A DNA stretch of 7,920 bases from Candidatus Nomurabacteria bacterium (GTDB taxonomy: Bacteria; Patescibacteriota; Minisyncoccia; Phycocordibacterales; UBA9973): the NCBI GenBank assembly GCA_020850295.1, contig JADZEV010000045.1, positions 1 to 7,920 of the forward strand, in the 5' to 3' direction. The notes under the pieces were generated by a model. The model saw only the letters and a program-made list of their open reading frames with translations, did not search any database and was not told the DNA's origin. Both the position numbers and the translations under genes were made by a program. Below are positions 1-6,165 of this stretch, in pieces; the first letter of the stretch is position 1; every line of letters starts with the position of its first letter.

Positions 1-303
1 GAAAAGAAGCGTAAGACAGGTTGGTCTCCTATCTACTGCAGGCGTTGATACTTGAGGAAATTCGTTTCTAGTACGAGAGGACCGAAATGAACGAACCTCT
101 GGTCTGTGGGCTCTGACGCCAGTCGGATTGCCCAGTAGCTATGTTCGGAATGGATAACCTCTGAAAGCATCTAAGAGGGAAGCCAGTTCCAAGATCAGGT
201 ATCGTTTGAGGGCCCTAGGAGATGACTAGGTTGATAGGCACTACGTGGAAGCGCAGTAATGCGTTGAGCGAAGGTGTACTAATTGCCCGATTCCTATTAG
301 GAA
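1..303 (+). rRNA. 23S ribosomal RNA, 3' end (5' part outside the window)
   Basis: This is the 3'-terminal part of the large-subunit rRNA (domains V end and VI). The universal sarcin-ricin loop AGTACGAGAGGACC is at 70-83. Other conserved blocks are GCCCAGTAGCTATGTTCGGAA (about 129-149), CTGAAAGCATCTAAG (about 161-175), GTTGATAGGC (about 230-239) and AAGCGCAGTAATGCGTTGAGC (about 249-269), followed by ACTAAT at 278-283. The 3' boundary is set by analogy: E. coli 23S runs about 20 bases past the same ACTAAT, which puts the end near 303, uncertain by about 10 bases. The stretch between the CCAAGAT block and GTTGATAGGC is clearly shorter than in E. coli, so the variable helix in that region is reduced. 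A 5S gene and a terminator follow, as in an ordinary rRNA operon. Confidence 0.97.
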
Positions 304-316
304 ATCTGGAAATCAT

Positions 317-332
317 TCCGCCAGCCGGCGGA
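317..332 (+). other. GC-rich hairpin in the 23S-5S spacer
   Basis: TCCGCC (317-322) pairs perfectly with GGCGGA (327-332) around an AGCC tetraloop. It is a compact 6-bp stem standing out in an AT-rich spacer. It may be a processing signal between 23S and 5S. A hairpin of the same design lies downstream of 5S at 480-495. The structure is seen in the sequence; the role is inferred. Confidence 0.5.
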
Positions 333-339
333 TAAAAAT

Positions 340-477
<138 letters not shown>

Positions 478-479
478 GA

Positions 480-495
480 TCCGTCAACTGACGGA
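480..495 (+). other. Hairpin downstream of 5S rRNA
   Basis: TCCGTC (480-485) pairs with GACGGA (490-495) around an AACT tetraloop. Length, stem length, loop length and the outer TCCG...CGGA bases match the hairpin at 317-332 on the other side of 5S. Alternatively its left arm can pair with 327-332, closing an even larger stem around 5S. There is no T-tract directly after it, so it is not itself a terminator. Confidence 0.45.
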
Positions 496-503
496 GAGAA
501 CAC

Positions 504-559
504 AATACAAAAAGCCATAACTCTGATTTATCATTGTTATGGCTTTTTGTATTTAAATT
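504..559 (+). terminator. Rho-independent terminator of the rRNA operon
   Basis: Bases 504-521 and 536-553 form a perfect 18-bp inverted repeat around a 14-base loop. The functional core is GCCATAAC (514-521) pairing with GTTATGGC (536-543), followed at once by TTTTTGTATTT. The A-tract on the left arm gives a U-tract on the opposite strand, so it could also stop transcription from the right. It separates the rRNA unit from the promoter at 574-582. Confidence 0.88.
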
Positions 560-573
560 ATTAAAAGTTTTTT

Positions 574-588
574 TGCTATAATTAAAAG
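574..588 (+). promoter_or_regulatory. Extended -10 promoter for the 589 gene (leaderless start)
   Basis: TGCTATAAT (574-582) is a perfect extended -10 element. No good -35 is seen at the expected 553-559, which is typical of extended -10 promoters. Only six bases (583-588) separate the -10 from the ATG at 589. Transcription normally starts about 7 bases after the -10, so the first transcribed base would be the A of the start codon. No Shine-Dalgarno sequence is present or possible in this arrangement. Confidence 0.75.
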
Positions 589-1371
589 ATGGTTTGGGCG
601 CAGAGAAGAAAGCTCACATATATGACAGGGCTACTGACATTTTTGTTTGTAGTTAGTTTTTTTGTATTCCAAAGTGTTACAAGTGTGACGCCAACTTGTT
701 TTGATAAAAAGAAAAATGGAGGCGAATCAGGCATAGACTGTGGAGGTAAATGTTTACAATATTGTCCAAATGAACTTCTCGAGCCAAAGATTAGATGGTC
801 AAGAAGTTTTGAGGTGACTCCTGGAGTTGTTCATGCGGTTGCGTATATAGAGCATAGTTACCCAATGGCATCTGCCAAAAATGTTAAATATCAATTTCGT
901 CTTTATGATGCAAACAATGTTTTAATTGCACAAAGAGATGGCACTACTTATCTAGGTCCAATGGGGCGTACGGCTATAGTCGAGACTCTTATTCCAACAG
1001 GAAATATAAAGATCGCAGATACTCGTTTTTCTTTTAGTTCTTTTATTCCTTGGCAACAAAGCGATGTTTCTTTTTCTCAGGTCGTAATTAAAACAGATAG
1101 AACTATAATTGAAAATTTTTCAAACGGGACTCGTTTAACAGCTATTCTTGAAAATCAATCAAGGTACTCTTTTTCAAACTTTGATGTTGTCGCTATTTTA
1201 TATGACAAAAGTGGTAATGCTATAACATCTTCCAAAATACTTTTACCTTCACTTTCAGCCCTATCATCCGAAACAGTTTATTTTACTTGGCCTTTTACTG
1301 TTGACCCTAAAGATGTTTTGAATATAGAAATAATACCAAGATTTAACCCGTTTTCTGCTAAAGAGTTATGA
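589..1371 (+). CDS. Membrane-anchored extracellular protein with Cys/DCGG motif and two FxLYD-like segments
   Basis: This is a 260-residue protein of unknown function. A short basic N-terminus (R6, R7, K8) precedes one hydrophobic segment (about 12-30) that looks like an uncleaved signal anchor, so the rest should lie outside the membrane. Residues 37-59 carry four cysteines (C37, C51, C55, C59) in a C-x13-C-x3-C-x3-C pattern with NGGE and DCGG. Such NGxE...DCGGxC motifs recur in bacterial surface proteins and may form a small disulfide- or metal-stabilised knot. Two beta-rich segments follow, each with an FxLYD-like strand (FRLYD at 103-107, AILYD at 202-206) about 99 residues apart, suggesting duplicated Ig-like domains. 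It overlaps rodA by 4 bases (ATGA), so the two are translationally coupled and probably share an envelope role. The start follows a -10 box directly. The specific function is not recognised. Confidence 0.85.
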   Translation: MVWAQRRKLTYMTGLLTFLFVVSFFVFQSVTSVTPTCFDKKKNGGESGIDCGGKCLQYCPNELLEPKIRWSRSFEVTPGVVHAVAYIEHSYPMASAKNVKYQFRLYDANNVLIAQRDGTTYLGPMGRTAIVETLIPTGNIKIADTRFSFSSFIPWQQSDVSFSQVVIKTDRTIIENFSNGTRLTAILENQSRYSFSNFDVVAILYDKSGNAITSSKILLPSLSALSSETVYFTWPFTVDPKDVLNIEIIPRFNPFSAKEL

Positions 1372-2492
1372 TGCAAAGATTTTTTAGAGGATTTGATTTT
1401 AGTATTCTTTTGGCCATTTTACCTTTAGTTTTGGCTGGTATGACCACAATGGTTTCTTTTTCAGGAGATGCTTCTTTGCTTAACAAACAACTTCTTTGGG
1501 TTTGCGTAGGATTTTTGATAGCTTTATCTATTGCTTCTATCGATGTTCGCTTTCTTAGAGATTCTAGATATGTTGTTATTTCTTATGTTTTATCTTTGAT
1601 ATTACTAATTGCAGTTTTGATTTTTGGTAAGACTGTAAAAGGAGCTAAAAGCTGGTTTGATTTTGGCGGTTTTTCTTTTCAACCTACTGACATTGTTAAA
1701 CTTTTGGTCATAGTTGTTTTGGCGAAATATTTTTCTCGTCGTCATATAGCTATAGCACAACTCAAACACTTAGTCATCTCTTTTCTTTACGCAATAATAC
1801 CTATTGGTTTAATATTACTTCAGCCAGACTTTGGTTCTGCTATGGTTGTCGGACTTTTGTGGATAGGTATGGCTCTGGTCTCTGGTATCTCCAGAAAACA
1901 TATTTTAGTGGTTTTTGCCAGTGTTATTCTTATCTTTGGTTTTTCTTGGCTATTTCTTTTTAAACCTTACCAAAAAGATCGTATTATAAGTTTTGTTCAT
2001 CCAACAAGTGATATCAGAGGAAGTGGTTATAATGCATATCAAAGTGTTATTGCTGTTGGCTCGGGACAAATACTTGGAAAAGGTTTGGGCTATGGAACAC
2101 AAAGTAGATTAAACTTTCTACCTGAGTATCAAACAGACTTTGTTTTCGCTGCCTTCTCAGAAGAGTGGGGATTTTTAGGTAGCCTACTGATCCTATTTTG
2201 TTTTTGTTTTTTACTATGGAGAATAAAACTGCATGCTCAAAGAGGCGCTAGTAATTTTGAAACACTTTTTTGTGTTGGTTATATGCTCTTATTATTTGGA
2301 CACATTGTTGTAAATATCGGAATGAATATTGGTATAATGCCTGTCACTGGTATTCCGCTTCCTTTTATGAGCTACGGAGGTTCGCACTTACTCGGAGAAT
2401 TCATTGGTCTTGGTATTGTGCTTTCTATGACTCGTTATGAAAGGGCAGTTCATAGAGGAGATATAAATAAAGAGTTCATAGGCTATGCTTAA
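1368..2492 (+). CDS. rodA: RodA-type SEDS peptidoglycan glycosyltransferase
   Basis: This 374-residue polytopic protein of the SEDS (RodA/FtsW/SpoVE) family polymerises lipid II into glycan strands for wall elongation, normally paired with a class B PBP. About ten hydrophobic segments span the whole length, which is normal for the family. Hallmarks include FQPTDIVKL, QPDFGSA (152-158), LPEYQTDFVFA with D257 at the position of the essential extracellular-loop aspartate, and GIPLPFMSYGGS ending at 339. The NIGMNIG...MPVTGIPLPF wording resembles RodA more than FtsW, though rodA versus ftsW is a homology judgement. No PBP2, mreC or mreD gene is in the window. The start ATG 1368 overlaps the upstream stop. 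ATG 1371 is an alternative, with a weak AAAGAG five bases before it. The downstream PAP2 gene overlaps by 8 bases. Confidence 0.92.
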   Translation: MMQRFFRGFDFSILLAILPLVLAGMTTMVSFSGDASLLNKQLLWVCVGFLIALSIASIDVRFLRDSRYVVISYVLSLILLIAVLIFGKTVKGAKSWFDFGGFSFQPTDIVKLLVIVVLAKYFSRRHIAIAQLKHLVISFLYAIIPIGLILLQPDFGSAMVVGLLWIGMALVSGISRKHILVVFASVILIFGFSWLFLFKPYQKDRIISFVHPTSDIRGSGYNAYQSVIAVGSGQILGKGLGYGTQSRLNFLPEYQTDFVFAAFSEEWGFLGSLLILFCFCFLLWRIKLHAQRGASNFETLFCVGYMLLLFGHIVVNIGMNIGIMPVTGIPLPFMSYGGSHLLGEFIGLGIVLSMTRYERAVHRGDINKEFIGYA

Positions 2493-3024
2493 TCTAAATG
2501 AAAAAATATTTTTCTTAATAAATAATCTTGCTGGTCAGTATATTTTACTGGATGGTTTTTTTGTTTTTATAACAAAGGTATTTGTACCGGTTATCATCTG
2601 CCTTTCTATTTTCTGGTTTTTTGTAGTTTTGCCTAAGAAAAACAAAGTTCTATTGAAAAAAATTTCACTTTACAAAGAAGGATTGCTTTTCATCCTCTCT
2701 TTGTTAATTGTTTTTTTGATAACTCATTTGATCAAGGTAATTATTGCTTTCCCAAGACCATCTGAGATACTAAGTGGGGTTAATTCATTGTCTAGCTATG
2801 GAAGTTTTGACTCTTTTCCTTCTATGCATACCGCTTTAGCTTTTACTGTTGCTACTTTCGTTCGTAAATACTCTAAGTCAACTGGTTTTATTTTGTTTAT
2901 TATAGCTACTCTTGTTGGTATTTCTCGAATTTTTGTTGGAGTTCATTTTCCTATAGATGTGCTCATAGGAGCTTTTATTGGTATAGTCATTCCAAGGTTA
3001 TTATTTTCTGTTTTTAAGCATTAA
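2485..3024 (+). CDS. PAP2-family membrane lipid phosphatase
   Basis: This 179-residue membrane protein belongs to the type 2 phosphatidic acid phosphatase superfamily, which dephosphorylates lipid phosphates such as undecaprenyl pyrophosphate or phosphatidylglycerol phosphate. All three catalytic motifs are visible: K84-x6-R91-P92; P112-S113-M114-H115 (general acid histidine); and S147-R148-x5-H154-x3-D158 (nucleophile histidine and its aspartate). The second motif is PSMH rather than the classic PSGH, a tolerated variant. Five to six hydrophobic segments surround them, and the length is normal for a minimal PAP2 enzyme. It starts inside the last codons of rodA (8-base overlap), so it is probably translated by coupling; a weak AAAGAG lies about 10 bases upstream. 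Pairing with rodA suggests recycling of the undecaprenyl carrier released by wall synthesis. That substrate is inferred, since sequence alone cannot tell PAP2 substrates apart. Confidence 0.9.
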   Translation: MLNLNEKIFFLINNLAGQYILLDGFFVFITKVFVPVIICLSIFWFFVVLPKKNKVLLKKISLYKEGLLFILSLLIVFLITHLIKVIIAFPRPSEILSGVNSLSSYGSFDSFPSMHTALAFTVATFVRKYSKSTGFILFIIATLVGISRIFVGVHFPIDVLIGAFIGIVIPRLLFSVFKH

Positions 3025-3032
3025 ATTTAAAG

Positions 3033-3078
3033 CTTTTTACTTGGTTGCCAGAAGAGGTAAAAAGGGCTAAAATGCCCT
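3033..3078 (+). repeat. Two abutting inverted repeats over the secD promoter
   Basis: CTTTTTAC (3033-3040) is the exact inverted repeat of GTAAAAAG (3057-3064), and the pair brackets the -35 box. AGGGC (3063-3067) is the exact inverted repeat of GCCCT (3074-3078), and that pair brackets the -10 box. The two share bases 3063-3064, so the hairpins would compete in a read-through RNA. They could be operator sites or chance in AT-rich DNA. Neither arm is followed by a T-tract, so they are not a convincing terminator. Confidence 0.4.
3045..3073 (+). promoter_or_regulatory. Sigma-70-type promoter for secDF
   Basis: TTGCCA (3045-3050), a 17-base spacer and TAAAAT (3068-3073) form a near-consensus vegetative promoter (5/6 matches in each box) in the 60-base gap between the PAP2 gene and secD. 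Predicted initiation around 3080-3081 leaves a leader of only about 4-5 bases before the ATG at 3085, too short for a Shine-Dalgarno sequence. Confidence 0.7.
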
Positions 3079-3084
3079 CTACAT

Positions 3085-4422
3085 ATGATTAAAAAAAGAA
3101 TTTTTGCTGTACTGATTTTACTTGCTGGTATAGCGCTCGGCTGGGCAGTATTTGCATCTGATAAACCTAATGCTCCAGCTTCGCTATCAAAATATCCGTT
3201 TCGTCTGGGATTAGACCTCTCTGGGGGAACACACCTTCTCTATAGCGCTGATATTAGTAAACTTAGTCCTTCTCAGGTTGATGATTCTATGAATGCTCTT
3301 CGTGATGTTATAGAGCGCCGTATCAACTTATTTGGAGTCGGTGAGCCTATTGTCCAAGAACAAACAGGTTCATTTGGCTCTGGTGGAGAGCACAGACTTT
3401 CTATTGAACTTCCTGGTGTTACAGATATATCAGAAGCTATTGCTATGATTGGACAGACACCTTTCCTAGAATTTCGTGTTCAATCAGATGGACCTCAACA
3501 AGTTTCTATTGATGAAAATGGAAATGCTGTTCTAAACGCTGACGGAAACTTTGTGCCAACAGATTTGACAGGTAAGTACTTAAAATCTTCACAGCTTTCT
3601 TTCAATCAAACTACTGGTGAGCCAATTATTAATCTAAACTTTAATGATGAAGGTGCAAAACTTTTTGAAAAAATCACTAAAGAAAATATTGGTAAGACAG
3701 TAGCAATTTATTTAGACGGACAAGTTATCTCAGCGCCAGTAGTAAGAGAAGCTATTTCTGGTGGGCAAGCTCAGATCTCAGGATCTTTTACACCAAAAGA
3801 AGCTAGAGAGCTTGTAGGTAGATTAAATTCAGGAGCTCTACCTGTTCCTATTTCATTGATCTCTACAGAAACAATAGGTGCAACCTTAGGAGAACAAGCA
3901 GTTAATGCTGGAGTTAATGCTGCTCTTATCGGTTTTCTAGCAATAGTTTTATTCTTATTGGTTTGGTACAGATTACCAGGACTTGTTTCTGTTGTTGCTC
4001 TTGGTATCTATATAGCTATAACACTTGCTCTTTATAAGTTGATCCCTGTTACTCTAAGTACAGCGGGTATTGCCGGATTTATTATTTCTATCGGTATAGC
4101 GGTTGATGCTAACATTCTAATTTTCGAAAGATTTAAAGAAGAAAGAAAAAATGGTCGAGGAGTTAGTGATGCACTCGAAGCCGGTTTTGATAGAGCTTGG
4201 CTTTCTATTCGTGATGCTAATACTGCAAGTATCATAACAGCTGTTATTTTGTTTTGGTTCGGCTCATCTTTGATAAAAGGTTTTGCTCTAACTTTTGGCC
4301 TTGGTGTGATCATCAGCTTGTTCTCAGCAATTGTTATAACAAGACTTTTCCTAAGATCATTACCTAAAATGGAAAATAGTAAGGTAGGAAAGTTTTTATT
4401 CAGTAGCGGATTTATTAAATAA
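3085..4422 (+). CDS. secD: Protein translocase subunit SecD
   Basis: This 445-residue RND-superfamily subunit works with SecF to pull exported proteins off SecYEG on the outer side, powered by the ion gradient. TM1 is at about 6-23. The conserved GLDLSGGTHLLY block is at 42-53, followed by the extracytoplasmic P1 region. The run INLNFNDEGAKLFEKIT and then GKTVAIYLDGQVISAP lead into five clustered helices (about 276-425). The AVDANILIFERFKEE motif contains D341, the position equivalent to the proton-relay aspartate of TM4. The length is compact compared with about 615 residues in E. coli, with a smaller P1 domain. There is no Shine-Dalgarno; the start is fixed by the promoter only 11 bases upstream and by the signal-like N-terminus MIKKR. 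secF follows after 10 bases, so they form one operon. yajC is not in the window. Confidence 0.97.
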   Translation: MIKKRIFAVLILLAGIALGWAVFASDKPNAPASLSKYPFRLGLDLSGGTHLLYSADISKLSPSQVDDSMNALRDVIERRINLFGVGEPIVQEQTGSFGSGGEHRLSIELPGVTDISEAIAMIGQTPFLEFRVQSDGPQQVSIDENGNAVLNADGNFVPTDLTGKYLKSSQLSFNQTTGEPIINLNFNDEGAKLFEKITKENIGKTVAIYLDGQVISAPVVREAISGGQAQISGSFTPKEARELVGRLNSGALPVPISLISTETIGATLGEQAVNAGVNAALIGFLAIVLFLLVWYRLPGLVSVVALGIYIAITLALYKLIPVTLSTAGIAGFIISIGIAVDANILIFERFKEERKNGRGVSDALEAGFDRAWLSIRDANTASIITAVILFWFGSSLIKGFALTFGLGVIISLFSAIVITRLFLRSLPKMENSKVGKFLFSSGFIK

Positions 4423-4432
4423 ATAAAAATAT

Positions 4433-5326
4433 ATGTTTGTCATTAAATTTAAAAAATTATTTGTAGGGATATCAGCAACTTTGGTTCTACTTTCCATTAT
4501 TTCTGTTTCTATTTTTGGTCTTAAAATGGGTATTGATTTTAAGGGAGGATCTTCTCTTGATCTAGTTTACGAAGGTACAAGACCTGAGCTTTCAGATATT
4601 AAGGCAGAACTTTCAAATGCTGGCTACGGAGACGCTAGTGTTCAACCAATAGGAGAATCGGGAATAGTTATAAAAAGCCGAGATTTAACAGAATCAGAAA
4701 GGTCAGAAGTTGTTTCTTTGGTTAGTCTCAAAGGAGAAAATAAGGTAGAACAAAAAAGCTTCACAACTATTGGCCCATCAGTAGGTAAAGAGCTTCGCAA
4801 AAAAGCTATTGCTTCAATTATACTTGTTTTGATAGCTATTATTTTGTTCGTAGCTTACGCCTTCCGAAAAGTCTCACGGCCGGTGTCTTCTTGGAAATAT
4901 GGTTTTGTGGTTATTATTGCTCTTATCCACGATATTATTATTCCAACTGGAGTTTTTGCTCTTCTCGGTCACCTTTACGGCTTCGAAGTAGACACACTCT
5001 TTATTGTTGCATTACTTACAACTCTCGGTCTTTCAGTTGCTGATACTATAGTTGTATTTGATAGAGTTAGAGAAAATCTTTCAAACAAGCTTAACAAGCC
5101 TTTCTCAGATCTTGTTGGAGAGAGTTTGTCACAAACATTTGGCAGATCTATTAACACCTCTTTAGTTGTTTTATTGATGGTTTTGTCTTTAGTATTTTTT
5201 GGTCCACAAAGTACAAAGTTATTTGCTACTGTACTAGCTATAGGAATGTTCTTTGGAACATATTCTTCTATCTTCTTGGCTTCACCACTTCTAGTTCTAA
5301 TAGAAAAATATCAGAGCAAAAGATAA
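4433..5326 (+). CDS. secF: Protein translocase subunit SecF
   Basis: This 297-residue partner of SecD, a six-helix RND-type membrane protein, completes the SecDF export motor. TM1 is about 10-28, followed by GIDFKGG (33-39), the SecF equivalent of the SecD LDLSGG block. GPSVGKELRKKA precedes TM2. HDIIIPTG lies in TM3. SVADTIVVFDRVRENL holds D204, the position of the conserved TM4 aspartate, and FGRSINTS introduces TM5. Length and motif order are ordinary for SecF. The 10-base gap after secD (ATAAAAATAT) contains no G, hence no Shine-Dalgarno; translation probably depends on secD or on an unstructured AT-rich start. It is followed by the terminator at 5331-5361. Confidence 0.97.
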   Translation: MFVIKFKKLFVGISATLVLLSIISVSIFGLKMGIDFKGGSSLDLVYEGTRPELSDIKAELSNAGYGDASVQPIGESGIVIKSRDLTESERSEVVSLVSLKGENKVEQKSFTTIGPSVGKELRKKAIASIILVLIAIILFVAYAFRKVSRPVSSWKYGFVVIIALIHDIIIPTGVFALLGHLYGFEVDTLFIVALLTTLGLSVADTIVVFDRVRENLSNKLNKPFSDLVGESLSQTFGRSINTSLVVLLMVLSLVFFGPQSTKLFATVLAIGMFFGTYSSIFLASPLLVLIEKYQSKR

Positions 5327-5330
5327 AATT

Positions 5331-5361
5331 AAAAAATTCTACTTAGTTGTAGAAGTTTTTT
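5331..5361. terminator. Bidirectional terminator between secF and the minus-strand small gene
   Basis: TTCTAC (5337-5342) pairs with GTAGAA (5349-5354) around a 6-base loop. On the plus strand this is followed by GTTTTTT (5355-5361). On the minus strand the A-run at 5331-5336 reads as six T directly after the hairpin. The A/T tracts also extend the stem. The GC-poor 6-bp stem makes it modest, but it lies exactly between two convergent genes, and the minus-strand stop codon (5339-5341) falls inside its left arm. Confidence 0.7.
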
Positions 5362-5536
5362 CTTGCTCTAAATTTTGCTTATCTTTGTTTACATAGCCAT
5401 AAATTAATATGGCAAACATAAATCCAAAAAATAAAATGATTATAAGAAATGGTAGGAAGTCAGGACCTTCTGATCTTTCGTCTTCTACCTCCCAGATTTC
5501 TTTAAGTAACTCATAGTCTTTTTGATTGCTTGGCAT
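5339..5536 (-). CDS. Small single-pass membrane protein, function unknown
   Basis: This is a 65-residue protein not matched to a family I recognise. It begins MPSNQKDYELLKEIWEVEDE, an acidic N-terminal stretch. It has one strong hydrophobic helix at about 27-49 and a short Lys/Glu/Thr-rich tail with K51, K53, K60 and K65. The charge pattern (acidic before, lysines after the helix) favours N-outside/C-inside by the positive-inside rule. It is probably real: it fills the gap between two plus-strand genes without overlapping either, has its own promoter on the minus strand (5556-5583), and ends in a terminator hairpin. It lacks a Shine-Dalgarno, like its neighbours. It is transcribed divergently from lemA and convergently with secF. 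A link to either is inference from position only. Confidence 0.7.
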   Translation of the reverse strand: MPSNQKDYELLKEIWEVEDERSEGPDFLPFLIIILFFGFMFAILIYGYVNKDKQNLEQEKTSTTK

Positions 5537-5555
5537 TTTAGTTGAATTTGTTTTT

Positions 5556-5583
5556 AATATATATTAAAAGTATAACTTGTCAA
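5556..5583 (-). promoter_or_regulatory. Minus-strand promoter for the 65-residue gene
   Basis: Read on the minus strand there is a perfect TTGACA (5583 down to 5578), a 16-base spacer, and TATATT (5561 down to 5556). Initiation would fall near 5549, leaving a leader of about 13 bases before the ATG at 5536. The -35 box overlaps the plus-strand lemA -35 within the palindrome CTTGTCAAG (5576-5584). Confidence 0.55.
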
Positions 5584-5606
5584 GTAGATAATAATAATTG
5601 TATAAT
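5577..5606 (+). promoter_or_regulatory. Sigma-70-type promoter for lemA (leaderless start)
   Basis: TTGTCA (5577-5582), an 18-base spacer and a perfect TATAAT (5601-5606) form a strong promoter. Seven bases (5607-5613) separate the -10 from ATG 5614, so transcription should begin at or within a base of the start codon. This spacing decides the lemA start. Confidence 0.8.
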
Positions 5607-5613
5607 CTTAAAT

Positions 5614-6162
5614 ATGACTATTATATTAATTATCGCAATCATACTCGTAGGTTGGTTTGTTCTAACTTACAATAGTTTTATTAAAGGAAAGAACCAGTTT
5701 ACAGAAGCTTGGGCTGACATAGAAGTCCAGCTTAAGCGTCGTTATGATTTGATACCAAATCTTGTAAATACTGTAAAAGGTTACTCTACTCACGAATCAG
5801 GAGTATTTGAAAAGGTAACTCAAGCTCGTAGCCAGGCTATGCAAGCGGGATCTTTAGCTGATCATGCCAAGGCAGAAGGAGAACTAACCGGTGCTCTTAA
5901 AAGTCTTTTTGCTATTTCTGAAGCCTATCCAGATTTAAAAGCAAATACAAACTTCCTAGAGCTTCAAAGAGAGCTTTCTGATACAGAAAACAAAATTCAA
6001 TCAGCTCGTCGTTTCTACAACGGCACAGTTCGAGACTTTAACACTCGTCTTCAGGTATTTCCTTCAAACATGGTAGCAAATATGTTCGGATTTAAATCAG
6101 CAGAATTCTTTGATCTCGCTGATAACGACGCTGCTCAACAACCAGTAGAAGTTAAATTCTAA
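5614..6162 (+). CDS. lemA: LemA family membrane protein
   Basis: This is a 182-residue LemA-family protein. One N-terminal hydrophobic helix (about 2-18) anchors a long-helix bundle domain. Conserved blocks are YN (19-20), AWADIEVQLKRRYDLIPNLV (32-51), VKGYSTHE, VTQAR, an AISEAYPDLKAN segment, then ELSDTENKIQSARRFYN and a GFKSAEFF segment before the acidic tail. The length is typical of the family. The reading frame stays open upstream to a TTG at 5542, but that extension crosses the promoter and lacks family similarity, so ATG 5614 is chosen. The biochemical function of LemA proteins is not settled; they are widespread and often sit beside membrane proteins of the DUF2207 or TPM type. Here the DUF2207 gene follows after 3 bases with no Shine-Dalgarno, indicating one transcript. 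Confidence 0.95.
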   Translation: MTIILIIAIILVGWFVLTYNSFIKGKNQFTEAWADIEVQLKRRYDLIPNLVNTVKGYSTHESGVFEKVTQARSQAMQAGSLADHAKAEGELTGALKSLFAISEAYPDLKANTNFLELQRELSDTENKIQSARRFYNGTVRDFNTRLQVFPSNMVANMFGFKSAEFFDLADNDAAQQPVEVKF

Positions 6163-6165
6163 ATT

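Noticed and set aside
478..590. tRNA gene or second 5S between the rRNA and the first coding gene
   Set aside because: No cloverleaf or T-loop signature is visible; the stretch is explained by a hairpin, the terminator and a promoter.
1369..1371. Possible UGA recoding to Gly or Trp as in some CPR lineages
   Set aside because: The TGA ends the first gene exactly where rodA begins, Trp is encoded by TGG, and no other gene needs UGA read-through.
2456..2460. AGGAG as Shine-Dalgarno for the PAP2 gene
   Set aside because: It lies about 24 bases before the ATG, too far to act; it is part of the rodA coding sequence.
4032..4313. Open minus-strand frame of 93 codons inside secD
   Set aside because: It is antisense to the well-conserved SecD transmembrane region and has no promoter or family resemblance.
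4975..5157. Open minus-strand frame of 60 codons inside secF
   Set aside because: It is a shadow of the conserved SecF TM4 region.
5542..5613. Upstream TTG start giving lemA 24 extra residues
   Set aside because: The extension crosses the -35 and -10 boxes, would displace the normal N-terminal helix, and does not resemble LemA proteins.
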